The translations under genes were made by a program, and so were the position numbers. A DNA stretch of 64,000 nt from JAHELQ01 sp964491915 (GTDB taxonomy: Bacteria > Acidobacteriota > Aminicenantia > UBA2199). Below, one piece after another: positions 33,370-43,138 of the stretch; positions within the stretch are counted from its first letter, which is position 1; each line of letters starts with the position of its first letter. Where the stretch lies: assembly GCA_964491915.1 (NCBI GenBank), contig CAZBHS010000006.1, positions 89,800 through 153,799 on the forward strand, in the 5' to 3' direction. The notes under the pieces are model-generated. The model searched no databases and was not told where the DNA came from. It saw only the letters and a list, made by a program, of their open reading frames with translations.

Positions 33370-33535
33370 CTACACAGGATTAGGAACCGCTCGATCTTCA
33401 AGAATATTTGCCTCATCCACAGTCGCCCAATACCGGGACAAGTACCGGCGAAGCAAGACTCCGGGGTCGATTGCCCAATCGGGAAATTCAACGTTTCCTA
33501 TGTTTTTTTCACCGCTGACAACGGGGTTTTGTATT
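33370..33535 (-). other. Orphan open stretch without a start codon
   Basis: On the minus strand a frame of about 50 codons runs between stops and ends near 33372. It includes GNVEFPDWAIDPGVLLRRYL and SRYWATVDEANILEDRAVP. The composition looks protein-like but no ATG, GTG with ribosome site, or family could be found. It may be a gene remnant. Confidence 0.3.
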
Positions 33536-33538
33536 CAG

Positions 33539-33556
33539 CTAAGTATACATACTTAG
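33539..33556. promoter_or_regulatory. 18-bp dyad, possible operator
   Basis: CTAAGTAT-AC-ATACTTAG is a perfect 8-bp inverted repeat with a 2-bp centre, 46 bp upstream of the -35 box of the DUF1684 lipoprotein gene. No regulator gene is adjacent. Confidence 0.4.
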
Positions 33557-33601
33557 TATGCCAACGCGGTAAATTAAAAAAATCTCCACGTCCATTTTCC
33601 C

Positions 33602-33629
33602 TTGACTTTTTTGTCTCTAACTCTATAAA
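33602..33629 (+). promoter_or_regulatory. Promoter of the DUF1684 lipoprotein gene
   Basis: TTGACT (33602-33607), 16-nt spacer, TATAAA (33624-33629). The leader is about 90 nt. Confidence 0.55.
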
Positions 33630-33728
33630 ATAATATACGTGCATGTTAAAAAAAATATCATTCATTCCAGAGCATCAATTCAATGTTCACGTCAAAGAAA
33701 TATATCATCACAAAAATACGAGGTCATA

Positions 33729-34685
33729 ATGAGCAATCGACAATTTCGCATAAAGAAGCTAAAAGCGATCTTAACCGCCATAGTGATTGTTTCGACATTT
33801 TTATTTTTGACTTTAATTTCGACGGGCTGCGGTAAAACCGGGTCTCAGATGAAGCCCAATTGGGAAAAGAAGATTTTGGAAATGCGCGCCGCGAAGGATC
33901 AGTCTTTCAAAGATTTACCGGTATCACCACTTGCCGGTATCAAACGATTGACAATAATGGCCGGGGAAAATAGCTTTTTGGTGGCCGAGGGCTCCGATAT
34001 CGTCATTTCCAACCGTCGCGTTGAGAATGCGAAAATATCGTTAATGGGACAGGATGGATCATGGACGTGGGAAAACCTCTCGCCCGACGCCGTGTGCCGC
34101 GATAGAGACAAAGATGTACCTAGCGGCTCACTATTGACCGGACGGGTTTCATTCAACATTTCCCGTTTTTTGCTGGTGGCTTATCCATCCCCGAAGCGGC
34201 TGGTTTTAATTGTATTTGATCCGGAACGTCCCCAATACAAAAACTTCAAAGAGCTATCTTATTTTCCTCCGAACTCTAAATACGCCGTTTCCGCCTCGCT
34301 AGAGAAATTGCCCAATATGACTCCCCTAAAGATGTTGACCTGCCGCAATCTGGAAAAAACATTTTATAGGTACGCGACGTTGACATTTAAGTTGGACGGC
34401 AAATCATATGAGCTTACGGCGTTCAAAACAAGCCCGGGCTCCGGAAATGACCAAAATATTCTTTTTATTCCATTTAACGACCAGACAAACGGACAAGCAA
34501 CATACGGAACCGGTCGCTTCCTGGAGATTCATGAACCGGAGAGCACACACTTCACCCTCGATTTCAACGTCTGTTTCAATCCTCTCTGTAGTTACTCACC
34601 GGCCTTCAATTGCCCGATTCCCCCATCAGAAAACTTTTTGGATATCGGTATTCCCGCCGGGGAAAGGATATATTCCTATCATTGA
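33729..34685 (+). CDS. DUF1684 lipoprotein
   Basis: 318 residues from ATG 33729 (GAGGT upstream). A long lipoprotein signal ends in LISTGC. The DUF1684 C-terminal block is complete: FNDQTNGQATYGTGRFLEI, LDFNVCFNPLCSYSPAFNCP, PPSENFLDIGIPAGE. The family occurs in Bacteroidota, Actinomycetota and Acidobacteriota and its function is unknown. The N-terminal half has a weakly conserved beta-rich domain. A GTG start further upstream (33639) would add 30 residues before the lipobox and lacks a ribosome site. Confidence 0.88.
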   Translation: MSNRQFRIKKLKAILTAIVIVSTFLFLTLISTGCGKTGSQMKPNWEKKILEMRAAKDQSFKDLPVSPLAGIKRLTIMAGENSFLVAEGSDIVISNRRVENAKISLMGQDGSWTWENLSPDAVCRDRDKDVPSGSLLTGRVSFNISRFLLVAYPSPKRLVLIVFDPERPQYKNFKELSYFPPNSKYAVSASLEKLPNMTPLKMLTCRNLEKTFYRYATLTFKLDGKSYELTAFKTSPGSGNDQNILFIPFNDQTNGQATYGTGRFLEIHEPESTHFTLDFNVCFNPLCSYSPAFNCPIPPSENFLDIGIPAGERIYSYH

Positions 34686-34690
34686 GGGTA

Positions 34691-35683
34691 TCAAAGCCAG
34701 CCGTTCGCTCTATACCAAGCAATTGTATTCCCAATGCCATCGGCGAAGGAGGTGGTGGAGTCAATCGCGAATTCGCGTTTGATTTTCGAAGAATCCAGAG
34801 GTTTCCCTCTCATGAAGAACGCGAGTTTTGCAGGAGATAAAGGAGCCTCTTTGTCAACGACCGCGAAAAGTTTGCTTAAAATATAGGCCGGAGGATAAAC
34901 CATCCATATCGGAATTTTTATGGGAAATATTCTTTTTTCTAAAGCTCCGCCGATAGTTTCAACCATTTTTCCTACAGGAATCATATCGTATCCAACATTG
35001 TAGATCTCGCCGTTCCTTCCTTTTGAAACAGCCATTAGAGAAGCCGAAACCAGATCTCCTACATATATGGGAGAATGATTTATTCTCCCTGAACCGGCAA
35101 CAAAAAACAATCCCGAACGGATTTGCTTGATCAGCTTGAACGTTCTCCTATCCCCCTCTCCATACACCCAGCCGGGCCGTAGCGCCACCACATCGATTTT
35201 ATCGCAAAAGGACAACGCGACCGCTTCACCCGCCAACTTACTTCGCTCATATATATCTATCGGATTCAAGGGATCGTTTTCTTTTTGGGCCGTCAAGCCG
35301 GATGATTTGCCGTAGACTCCCGCCGAGCTAAAATGGATCGCTTTTTTCGCTCCACACTCTATTGCCGCATCGAGAACAATCCTGGTACCGTCGCGATTAA
35401 TTTCAAAAAAACCGTCGTCAGACATGATGCGGTTTCCCAGGGCGGTGGCCAGATGAAACACCACATCCACCCCTTCCAGACAGCGTAGCATTGATGAGCG
35501 ATCAGTGATCGAACCACCGCGCCGCTCCACCAGCGGATGGTTTTGAAGATCATCGGGCAAGGGACTCCGGTTGATAACCGCGCGCACCGTGAAATTTTTT
35601 TCCACTAGATAACGAACCAAATGACCGCCGACAAATCCGGCAGCCCCTGTAACCGCGATACGTTCTTTTCCAGTCAATGTCAT
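34691..35683 (-). CDS. NAD-dependent epimerase/dehydratase (extended SDR)
   Basis: 330 residues from ATG 35683 with AAGGA five bases upstream; in-frame ATG 35689 and TTG 35698 are alternatives. The N-terminus has VTGAAGFVGGHLVRYL (GxxGxxG), HFSSAGVYG carries the catalytic Ser, and YERSKLAGE the Tyr-x-x-x-Lys pair. VALRPGWVYGEGDRR is also typical. It probably acts on a nucleotide sugar or a sterol/flavonoid-like substrate; which is not clear. It faces the DUF1684 gene with only five bases between the stops. Confidence 0.87.
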   Translation of the reverse strand: MTLTGKERIAVTGAAGFVGGHLVRYLVEKNFTVRAVINRSPLPDDLQNHPLVERRGGSITDRSSMLRCLEGVDVVFHLATALGNRIMSDDGFFEINRDGTRIVLDAAIECGAKKAIHFSSAGVYGKSSGLTAQKENDPLNPIDIYERSKLAGEAVALSFCDKIDVVALRPGWVYGEGDRRTFKLIKQIRSGLFFVAGSGRINHSPIYVGDLVSASLMAVSKGRNGEIYNVGYDMIPVGKMVETIGGALEKRIFPIKIPIWMVYPPAYILSKLFAVVDKEAPLSPAKLAFFMRGKPLDSSKIKREFAIDSTTSFADGIGNTIAWYRANGWL

Positions 35684-35718
35684 CGGCATCCTTATCAATT
35701 TCGTTTTATATTCTATTT

Positions 35719-35747
35719 ATTATAGTGTATTCGTCCCCCCAAGTAAA
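35719..35747 (-). promoter_or_regulatory. Promoter of the epimerase gene, G6 tract in the spacer
   Basis: On the minus strand: TTTACT (35747-35742), 17-nt spacer with six G (plus-strand C 35735-35740), TATAAT (35724-35719). Confidence 0.6.
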
Positions 35748-35771
35748 CGCGAGCTATAAAGGAATATGGAT

Positions 35772-35800
35772 TTGTCTTCACCGTGTGTTTGTGCTAAAAT
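35772..35800 (+). promoter_or_regulatory. Promoter of the ferritin-like gene
   Basis: TTGTCT (35772-35777), 17-nt spacer, TAAAAT (35795-35800), followed by AAAGGAGAG and ATG 35827. Confidence 0.6.
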
Positions 35801-35826
35801 TTTTTCAGGTGGTAAAGGAGAGAAAG

Positions 35827-36321
35827 ATGGAACATCAATCATTGGAAATCATTAAACAAGCTATTTTACTGGAACATCGCGGAAAAGCTCTTTACGAGTC
35901 TGTCATCCGCACCAGTACTGTGGACGAAGTAAAAGAGCTTTTCGAAATGTTGGCCTCCGAAGAGGAGAAGCATATTGAAATTTTAAACTCCCAATTTATC
36001 CGGGCGGCCAATGGCGAAGACTTTGATAGGCTGGAGCTCGATGAATCGGCCCAGGATGCGGACAAGATTCTGACTGCGGATATTGTCAAAGCTATTTCCG
36101 GCGCCGGTTACGAAGCGGCGGTTATAGCGGCGGCTCTGGAATTCGAAAAAAAAGCCGTTGAATTTTATTCTCAAAGAGCTGGTTCAGCGGAGTTGGAAAA
36201 CGAGAAAAAACTCTACAATTGGCTCACAGAATGGGAAAAGGGGCATATGACGATGCTGGCGGATCTGGACAAAAGTTTGAGAGAAAAAATTTGGTACGAT
36301 AATAGCTTTTGGCCCTTCTAA
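35827..36321 (+). CDS. Ferritin-like diiron protein (rubrerythrin-related)
   Basis: 164 residues from ATG 35827. Helices carry the diiron ligands: AILLEHRGKALYESV (E), ASEEEKHIEIL (E-x-x-H), AALEFEKKAVEFY (E) and LTEWEKGHMTML (E-x-x-H). There is no C-terminal rubredoxin domain. Such proteins remove peroxide or store iron in anaerobes. The short central region with the acidic segment NGEDFDRLELDESAQDAD separates the two helical pairs. It stands alone with its own promoter. Confidence 0.88.
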   Translation: MEHQSLEIIKQAILLEHRGKALYESVIRTSTVDEVKELFEMLASEEEKHIEILNSQFIRAANGEDFDRLELDESAQDADKILTADIVKAISGAGYEAAVIAAALEFEKKAVEFYSQRAGSAELENEKKLYNWLTEWEKGHMTMLADLDKSLREKIWYDNSFWPF

Positions 36322-36414
36322 TCTGAAAATCCGCCATTTGAAACATTTGGTTTTCCACAAACCTTAGACGCGCGTTTTCGTATAAACAAGATTAAATACA
36401 TACGAGGAGAACAT

Positions 36415-38974
36415 ATGACACAAAAAATCCATTCATGTATATTTATCATCGCTCTATTCGCTTTTATAACCTTCCCACAGCCAGTTGAAGCGACGGTACA
36501 AGAGACTACAATCGACCAATGGCTGGCTTTGGGCCCAATGCCGATCCCCAACGCTGAAGTCTCCCTTCTGGGAACAGAGAAAAACATTCTAAAATTCAAC
36601 CATCTACCGATTGACGCGTTAAATCCCAATGACGATGGCGCCGTCGAATGGCCCGGTCATTTAGAATTTAAATGGAAACCAATCCAATCCATCGGTTTTC
36701 AAGCCTCCTCGCATCAAATACTGTACCTGGCCACATTCATCGAAACCCAGCGCTGGCTACAGACGAACTTGTATCTCAAAGGAATCGACACGCCATTTAT
36801 CGTGTACCTGAATGGAGAGGCTCAAAAAACAACCAAAACCACGGATGGGGAATCCTGGGAATCGCCTCTCACTCTTACCACCGGCAAGCATGCCTTGATC
36901 ATCAAATTGTCGCTAAAAAAAGACAACCCCGCCAACGCCTCGGTATCACTTCGAACCAAAGAAACATTCGGCAAAGATCAAATCAAAGTCACGATCGATC
37001 CGACGTCCCCTCTAACCACAAAACACATATTGAATGCGGTCCAGGTATCTCATGTGGCCGTGAGTCCAAACGGAAGCGCGGTAGCTGTGGCGGTAAAGCG
37101 CACATCCCCTGAAAATGGGACGACAAAGAAATGGTTGAAGATCCTTTCGGTCGCCACCGGGAAAAGCGTTTTCTCCTCCCGGAACCTGGGCAATATCCAG
37201 AATTTTAGATGGCTGAGGGATTCGCGTCATTTCTCCTACATCACCACCGGAAAAAGCAAATCCAGCCTATTCCTGTATGACATGTCCACGCACAAACAAG
37301 AGCCCTTGCTCACAAATATCTTAAATTTCAATGACTACGACTGGGCGCCGGACAATTCATTTCTCATATACTCGGTTTACTCCAAAGATGAAGGTAACGG
37401 CATATACAAACACATCGAAGACATAGAGGGACGCGCCTCATTTGCCGGATACCGGTATTCAATGTATTTATTTTTCCCCAAAGGAAAAGCCACTCACAAA
37501 ATCAGCGGGGAAGATTTGAATTTTCGAACCGCTAAAATAAGTCCGGATAGCAAACGGGCGCTACTAATCAAGACAGTTGAGGATACTTTACACAGGCCCT
37601 ATTTCAAAAATGTGGCCTCTCTTTTGAATACAACGGACCTTTCAAGAAGCGAGCTGTTTCAGGGCTCTTTTGTCAACGCAATGACCTGGGCGCCAGACTC
37701 GAAACGCTTGCTGATTCTCGGCGGCCCCTCTGCTTTTGAAGGTATCGGCAAAACCATACCTCCCGACGTCATCGCCAATGACTATGATAACCAGGCGTTT
37801 ATATTCGACATTGCCACACAAAACGTTCAGGCAATCTCCAAAAACTTCAATCCGTCTATTGAATCCGCATTTTGGCACCCGATTGACAACGCCATCTACT
37901 TCAGGGTGACGGAAAAAGCGAACGGGAGTTTGTACCGGTATTTGCCTAAAACAGATAAATACACTCGCCTCGACACAAAGGTAGACGTGGTAGGAAGCCT
38001 CTCATTCGCACAAAACAGAAACCTGGCGGTTTACTGGGGTTCAGGTGTTTCCAATCCCCATAAGCTCTACACGTAAAAAGTTAGCCCGCTTACTTAGTGT
38101 TGTGTTGACGGACCGTATAGATTTCAACAGTGATTTATTCCGTAGCGTCAGGTTGGGGACAGTAAAAGATTGGAATTTTAAAACGGAAAATGGAAAAACA
38201 ATAACAGGGCGGATTTATTTGCCTCCGGATTTCGACAGCACAAAGAAATACCCGTGCATCGTCAATTACTATGGAGGCACCAGTCCTGTCAGCCGTAGTT
38301 TTGGCGGCAGATACCCTAGAAATTGGTATGCCGCGCACGGATACATCGTTTACGTACTGCAACCAACAGGAACCGTCGGCTTTGGACAAGAAGATTCGAG
38401 CGTTCATGTCAACGACTGGGGATCTCTCACAACGCGACAAATCATCGCAGGTATCAAAAAACTAACCGAAGCCCATCCTTTTATAGACCCGAAACGGATT
38501 GGAGCTATCGGCGCTTCATACGGAGGATTCCTCACCCAATATCTCGCCGCCAGCACCGATTCGGTGGCGGCGTTCATCTCCCATGCCGGGATCAGCGCGC
38601 TTTCAAGTTACTGGGGCGTCGGCGATTGGGGCTACACTTACAGCGCCGTCGCAACCGCCGGAAGTTTCCCATGGAACCGCAAAGACATTTACGTCGAGCG
38701 AAGCCCCTTGTTCATGGCGGACCGTATCGACAAACCACTTCTGTTACTGCATGGCAACAAAGACAACAATGTCCCGCCGGGAGAAAGCTACCAGATGTAC
38801 GCCGCGTTAAAACTCCTGGGAAAAGAGGTCGAGCTAATCACCTTCAACGGCGAGCAACATTGGATACTGGGATACAAAAAAAGACTTCATTGGATGAGAA
38901 CAATCATCGCCTGGTTCGACAAATGGCTCAAAAATCAACCTGAGCATTGGGAGCATTTGTATAAAAATAAATAG
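36415..38974 (+). pseudogene. Secreted prolyl-oligopeptidase-family (S9) peptidase, split by a frameshift
   Basis: AGGAGA precedes ATG 36415 and a signal peptide follows. The first frame (to 38076) contains the WD40-like propeller (HVAVSPNGSAVAVAVKRTS, FNDYDWAPDNSFLIYSVY). It breaks at GVSNPHKLYT-stop. A +1 frame continues as KKLARLLSVV into the catalytic domain and ends at 38974. The Ser is in IGASYGGFLT, the Asp in LHGNKDNNVPPG and the His in NGEQHWI. The joint falls at ACACGTAAAAAGTT, so a lost or gained base near the A-run is likely. Both parts look intact otherwise, so this may be an assembly error or a very recent mutation. It would cut dipeptides or oligopeptides in the periplasm. Confidence 0.85.
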
Positions 38975-38986
38975 AAGCCATAATAG

Positions 38987-39006
38987 GGGGCAGGCCTACC
39001 TGCCCC
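38987..39006. terminator. Bidirectional hairpin between convergent genes
   Basis: GGGGCAGG and CCTGCCCC form a perfect 8-bp stem with loop CCTA, 12 bp after the peptidase stop and 18 bp before the mscS stop. The stem resembles that at 3137-3157. Confidence 0.6.
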
Positions 39007-39023
39007 TCATTCTACAGACAACG

Positions 39024-40733
39024 TTATTTTTCAGTCCGATTGACGATATTTATATAATTATAGGGAATTTCGATACCGGCTTTATCGAAAGCGCGCTTCA
39101 CTCTTATATTGAGCTCTCTGTCAACAGCCCATTGTTGGCCTGGAATCGTTTTGGAGAGAATCCTGAAACCAACCGCCGACTCTCCCAGAGATATGATACC
39201 CTGGGGAATCGGTTCTTCAATCAATGTAGCATTCCAATCTGGATCCTGGTACATATCTTTGCATATACCGTCGAGGATTTCCAGCACTTTAGTCGGTTCC
39301 GCATCATAAGAAACTCCGACATTGGTCACAGCGCGCGACCATTTATGCGTCAAATTCGAAACACTGGAAATGTTACCGTTTGGAATAATATGAACCGTCC
39401 CGTTCAGAGAACGCAATTTAATGGTGCGAAACGAAATTTTTTCGACTGTTCCGGTATTGCCGTTGATCTCGACAACATCGCCGAGAGCCAATTGCTCTTC
39501 CATCAACATAAAGAATCCGGAGAAAAAATCTTTTACCAACGATTGGGCGCCGAAACCAATGGCTAATGACAAACCGCCGGCAGCCACCAGGAACGGCGCA
39601 TAATCAATTTCAAGCTCTCCCAGGACCCACAATACCGCAAAGACCCACAAGAACACCTTTATTATAGAGAGCACAGCAGAAAACAACGTTACATAGCGCT
39701 GTTTATAGTGGGGCTCCAAATCCGGACTCTGCTCAACCTTTCGAAGAACCTTGCCGGCCACTCTCTTGGACAATCGGACAAGTATAAATACAAGAGCGAA
39801 AGCAATAAAAACAACCAGTATGCCTTTTCCGATCTGCCGCCACAACATGTCCCGGCGAAGTGTTCCCAACATTTTTATATCTGCGCTTAGGTTCGCAACC
39901 TTCTGTTTCAGGGTTTCAATTTTATTATTGCTCAAATATACAAAGGTTTTGGTGGCATTGAGACGGGGCCGTTCCAGCCCATTGAGGCGAACATCGAGCA
40001 CTTCGGCAAAAATCCTGTCAACAAGACGAACGACATATTCACGGGACTTCTGCGCCTTTTGCTTCAGCTCTGAAACCTCTTTGGATTTCTCATCGACTTT
40101 TGCAATTCGTTCAGCTTCCGTCTTTTTGAGATCCTCCAATCGAACTAACTCTTCCTCGATTTCCTTACTAAAATCAATACGGTCTTTCTTCAATTTCTGG
40201 ATCTGGTCCGAAATATTCGTTTGCTGCCCCAAAGCCCCAAACCTGGACTTCTGCGTTTCTTCAATCTCCTTAATACGCGACATTAGCTGAACTCTTTCGA
40301 TTTGTTTTTCCAATCGCTCCATCAGCAAGGCAATTTTATTGATCGTCTTCTGAACCTCCAACATACTCTTCGAGTCCCCGTCTCCATATTCCCTTATTTT
40401 CGCGATAATATTACTTCGTAGAGGCGGCTGATCTGCGGAGAGTTTAAGGAGGTATGGAAAGAGTTCATCCTCCAGAACATTGTATTGATCAATGAGAAGC
40501 TCAAACTTTCGTTTATTGAAATCCAGGCGCTCCACCAATTGATTGATCTTATCCAATTCCTCAAAACCAGGAACCTTGTCCGGATGATATTGGTCGAGAA
40601 CGACAACATTGGCTTCGAGTTCGTCTAATTTTAATTCCAGAGTTTGTAATTTTTCAGGCCGCCAATCCTCCTGGCCGCCCAAAAAAAATCCCAATAGTAA
40701 TAACCCAACAAAAATGACATGAAACCTTCTCAC
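39024..40733 (-). CDS. MscS-family mechanosensitive channel with long periplasmic coiled coil
   Basis: 569 residues from GTG 40733, with GGAG seven bases before it. A signal-like first helix is followed by about 260 residues of coiled coil (QLVERLDFNKRKFELLIDQY, VRLEDLKKTEAERIAKVDEK). Three membrane helices come next (MLWRQIGKGILVVFIAFALV, VLSIIKVFLWVFAVLWVLGE, FLVAAGGLSLAIGFGAQSLV, the last being the pore helix), then the beta domain (QLALGDVVEINGNTGTVEKI, FRTIKLRSLNGTVHIIPNG). It releases solutes on hypo-osmotic shock. The long N-terminal part is like that of large MscK/YbiO-type members. Confidence 0.92.
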   Translation of the reverse strand: MRRFHVIFVGLLLLGFFLGGQEDWRPEKLQTLELKLDELEANVVVLDQYHPDKVPGFEELDKINQLVERLDFNKRKFELLIDQYNVLEDELFPYLLKLSADQPPLRSNIIAKIREYGDGDSKSMLEVQKTINKIALLMERLEKQIERVQLMSRIKEIEETQKSRFGALGQQTNISDQIQKLKKDRIDFSKEIEEELVRLEDLKKTEAERIAKVDEKSKEVSELKQKAQKSREYVVRLVDRIFAEVLDVRLNGLERPRLNATKTFVYLSNNKIETLKQKVANLSADIKMLGTLRRDMLWRQIGKGILVVFIAFALVFILVRLSKRVAGKVLRKVEQSPDLEPHYKQRYVTLFSAVLSIIKVFLWVFAVLWVLGELEIDYAPFLVAAGGLSLAIGFGAQSLVKDFFSGFFMLMEEQLALGDVVEINGNTGTVEKISFRTIKLRSLNGTVHIIPNGNISSVSNLTHKWSRAVTNVGVSYDAEPTKVLEILDGICKDMYQDPDWNATLIEEPIPQGIISLGESAVGFRILSKTIPGQQWAVDRELNIRVKRAFDKAGIEIPYNYINIVNRTEK

Positions 40734-40855
40734 TTTTTAACTCCTTAAATCCCAAATTGACATGCCGCAACATGCGGTTACGATTATATCACAAACACAA
40801 TTTTTTCCACAAAATGACACAAACTACAATTTACTACTTTCCACAATTTAAAAAT

Positions 40856-40884
40856 TTGACATTACCCACAAAATGGATTATAGA
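40856..40884 (+). promoter_or_regulatory. Promoter of the cytochrome gene
   Basis: TTGACA (40856-40861), 17-nt spacer, TATAGA (40879-40884), then AAGGAGG before ATG 40917. Confidence 0.7.
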
Positions 40885-40916
40885 AACTATAGAAAGGTGT
40901 ATATTAAGGAGGCGTG

Positions 40917-41405
40917 ATGAAAAAAATATTAATAGTTGTCTCGGTCGTTGCGATTGTTTTCTCAATGGCATACTCAGGCGATTTCACCTATATCGGTTCC
41001 CAAAAATGCAAGATGTGCCACAAAGGTGAAAAAAAGGGAATGGTCTATGAGAAATGGGAAAAAGGGCCTCATGCAAAAGCGCTCGAAATTCTTAAGAAAG
41101 AGGGCGGCGAAACAAAACCGGAATGTCTTGTGTGCCACACCACTGGTTACGATAAGGGCGGATATAAGATTGGAGATGCCAATGCTGCGAATTTCGAGGG
41201 CGTTGGATGCGAATCCTGCCACGGTCCCGGCTCGGCTTATAAAAAGATGAGTATCATGAAGGACAAGGCCCAGGCAATTGAAAACGGCTTAATTATCCCG
41301 AATGAGGCAGTCTGCAAAAAATGCCACAATGAAAAGAGTAAAGACTTCAAGGGATTTAATTACCACGAATATGTTAAAAAAATCGATCACATTTACAGAA
41401 AATAA
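40917..41405 (+). CDS. Periplasmic tetraheme cytochrome c (c554-like)
   Basis: 162 residues with a signal peptide (KILIVVSVVAIVFSMAYSG). Four CxxCH motifs: CKMCH, CLVCH, CESCH and CKKCH. Spacing and the GCESCHGPG and YVYKKWEKGPHAKA-like context (here VYEKWEKGPHAKALE) match cytochrome c554/multiheme family proteins. It carries electrons in the periplasm; the partner oxidoreductase is not in this window. It is followed by a strong terminator, so the gene is monocistronic. It lies beside hcp, but on the opposite strand. Confidence 0.92.
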   Translation: MKKILIVVSVVAIVFSMAYSGDFTYIGSQKCKMCHKGEKKGMVYEKWEKGPHAKALEILKKEGGETKPECLVCHTTGYDKGGYKIGDANAANFEGVGCESCHGPGSAYKKMSIMKDKAQAIENGLIIPNEAVCKKCHNEKSKDFKGFNYHEYVKKIDHIYRK

Positions 41406-41433
41406 TTGCGCGCTTTTTCGAGCACAACTAACA

Positions 41434-41464
41434 GGGCGCTGTTTAGCGCAGCGCCCTTTTTTAT
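41434..41464 (+). terminator. Intrinsic terminator after the cytochrome gene
   Basis: GGGCGCTG (41434-41441) and CAGCGCCC (41449-41456) form an 8-bp stem with a 7-nt loop, followed by TTTTTTTATTT. A strong rho-independent terminator. Confidence 0.9.
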
Positions 41465-41479
41465 TTATTGCAAGCCGGT

Positions 41480-43138
41480 CTAGTTGGCCGCCATCATAGC
41501 AGCCACATCATCGCCAACATCTCCGATTGGTTTGAGATCGAATGTTTCCACCAGAACCTTCGCGACGTTTGGAGATAAAAACGCCGGAAGAGTCGGTCCC
41601 AATCGAATGCCCTTGAATCCTAAGTGAAGCAAAGCCAACAACACAGCCACAGCTTTTTGCTCATACCATGCGACATCAAAGGATATTGGTAAATCATTCA
41701 GGTCCTCTAGACCAAACGCTTCTTTCAATTTGAGGGCAATAACCGCCAGCGAATAGGAATCATTGCATTGTCCGGCGTCGAGCACTCTTGGAATTCCACC
41801 GGTATCCCCCAATTTCAGTTTGTTATATCTATACTTCGCGCAACCGGCGGTCAGTATCACGGCATCTTCCGGCAAAGCCTCGGCCACGCCGGTAAAATAC
41901 TCGCGAGATTTATGCCTGCCATCGCAGCCCGCCATCACGATAAACCGCTTGATAGCCCCGGATTTGACGGCATCGACAACCTTATCGGCTAAAGCCAACA
42001 CCTGGTTGTGGGCAAAACCGCCGACAATTTCCCCTTGTTCTATTTCCGTTGGCGGCGGGCAGTGTTTGGCCAGCGCTATAATCTCAGAGAAATCCTTTTT
42101 TTTGCCGTCTTCACGGTCCCCAATATGTTTAACTCCCGGAAATCCCGCTATACCGGTTGTAAAGATCCTGTTTTTATAACTGTCTCTCACCGGGGTGATA
42201 CAATTGGTGGTCATCAGGATCGGGCCATTGAAGGAAGCGAATTCCGTTGCCTGCTTCCACCAGGCGTTCCCATAATTACCAACAAAATGGTCATATTTCT
42301 TGAAAGCCGGGTAATAATTAGCCGGAAGCATTTCACTATGCGTGTAAACATCGACTCCAGTTCCTTTGGTTTGCTCCAGCAACTCCTCCATATCTTTCAA
42401 ATCATGGCCGGAAATAAGGATTGCCGGATTCCCGCGAACGCCTATATTCACGTTAGTTATTTCCGGGTGGCCATACGTTGCCGTGTTGGCTTTATCTAAC
42501 AAAGCCATGGTTGTAACAGCCATTTCACCAGCTTTGAGCACATAGCCGATCATCTCGTCAACACTGAGATCCTTTGTGGTTGAAGCTAAAGCATCGGCAA
42601 AAAAACTGTAAATCGCTCGATCTTCATATCCCAACACAGCGGCATGGTGGGCGTAAGCGGCGACACCTTTCAATCCGTAAACCAACAACTCCCGAAGCGA
42701 ACGCACATCTTCGTTTTCAGTTGTCAAAACACCGACGGTCGCGGCTTTTTCCTCTAAATCCTCAGGATTTGCGGGATCCCAGATTGCAGCGTCATGCAAC
42801 GATTCAGCGAAAGGCTTCCCATTTTTCTCCTGGTAGGCATTTCTAAAAAAATCGCTCAGAGAGTTTCTGATCTGAAGTCCTTCATTCACCAAATCTATGA
42901 TACGGGAATTGTTAAAATTGGCGTTGGTGATAGTGGCGAACAAAGATTTAGCGATGAAATCCCCCGCGCCATTATCCTCGCCAAGACGTTCTTTTGCCAA
43001 CACTGTCCACAACGAGATCCCCTTCAAGGTGTAAATCAATAAATCCTGAAAGTTTGCGGTGTCGTCTTTTTTCCCGCAGACACCCATTTTTGTACATCCA
43101 GAATTTTTCGCAGTTTCTTGACATTGATAACAAAACAT
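41480..43138 (-). CDS. hcp: Hybrid cluster protein (hydroxylamine reductase)
   Basis: 552 residues with AGGAGGGGATA before the ATG. The N-terminal cluster cysteines are in MFCYQC and SGCTKMGVC, the class with widely spaced Cys found in anaerobes. The hybrid-cluster ligands are in HSEMLPANYYP, ITPVRDSYKNR, AGCDGRH, LTAGCAKYRYN and VLDAGQCNDSY. It reduces hydroxylamine or nitric oxide and protects against nitrosative stress. No hcr reductase gene is adjacent. Confidence 0.95.
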   Translation of the reverse strand: MFCYQCQETAKNSGCTKMGVCGKKDDTANFQDLLIYTLKGISLWTVLAKERLGEDNGAGDFIAKSLFATITNANFNNSRIIDLVNEGLQIRNSLSDFFRNAYQEKNGKPFAESLHDAAIWDPANPEDLEEKAATVGVLTTENEDVRSLRELLVYGLKGVAAYAHHAAVLGYEDRAIYSFFADALASTTKDLSVDEMIGYVLKAGEMAVTTMALLDKANTATYGHPEITNVNIGVRGNPAILISGHDLKDMEELLEQTKGTGVDVYTHSEMLPANYYPAFKKYDHFVGNYGNAWWKQATEFASFNGPILMTTNCITPVRDSYKNRIFTTGIAGFPGVKHIGDREDGKKKDFSEIIALAKHCPPPTEIEQGEIVGGFAHNQVLALADKVVDAVKSGAIKRFIVMAGCDGRHKSREYFTGVAEALPEDAVILTAGCAKYRYNKLKLGDTGGIPRVLDAGQCNDSYSLAVIALKLKEAFGLEDLNDLPISFDVAWYEQKAVAVLLALLHLGFKGIRLGPTLPAFLSPNVAKVLVETFDLKPIGDVGDDVAAMMAAN

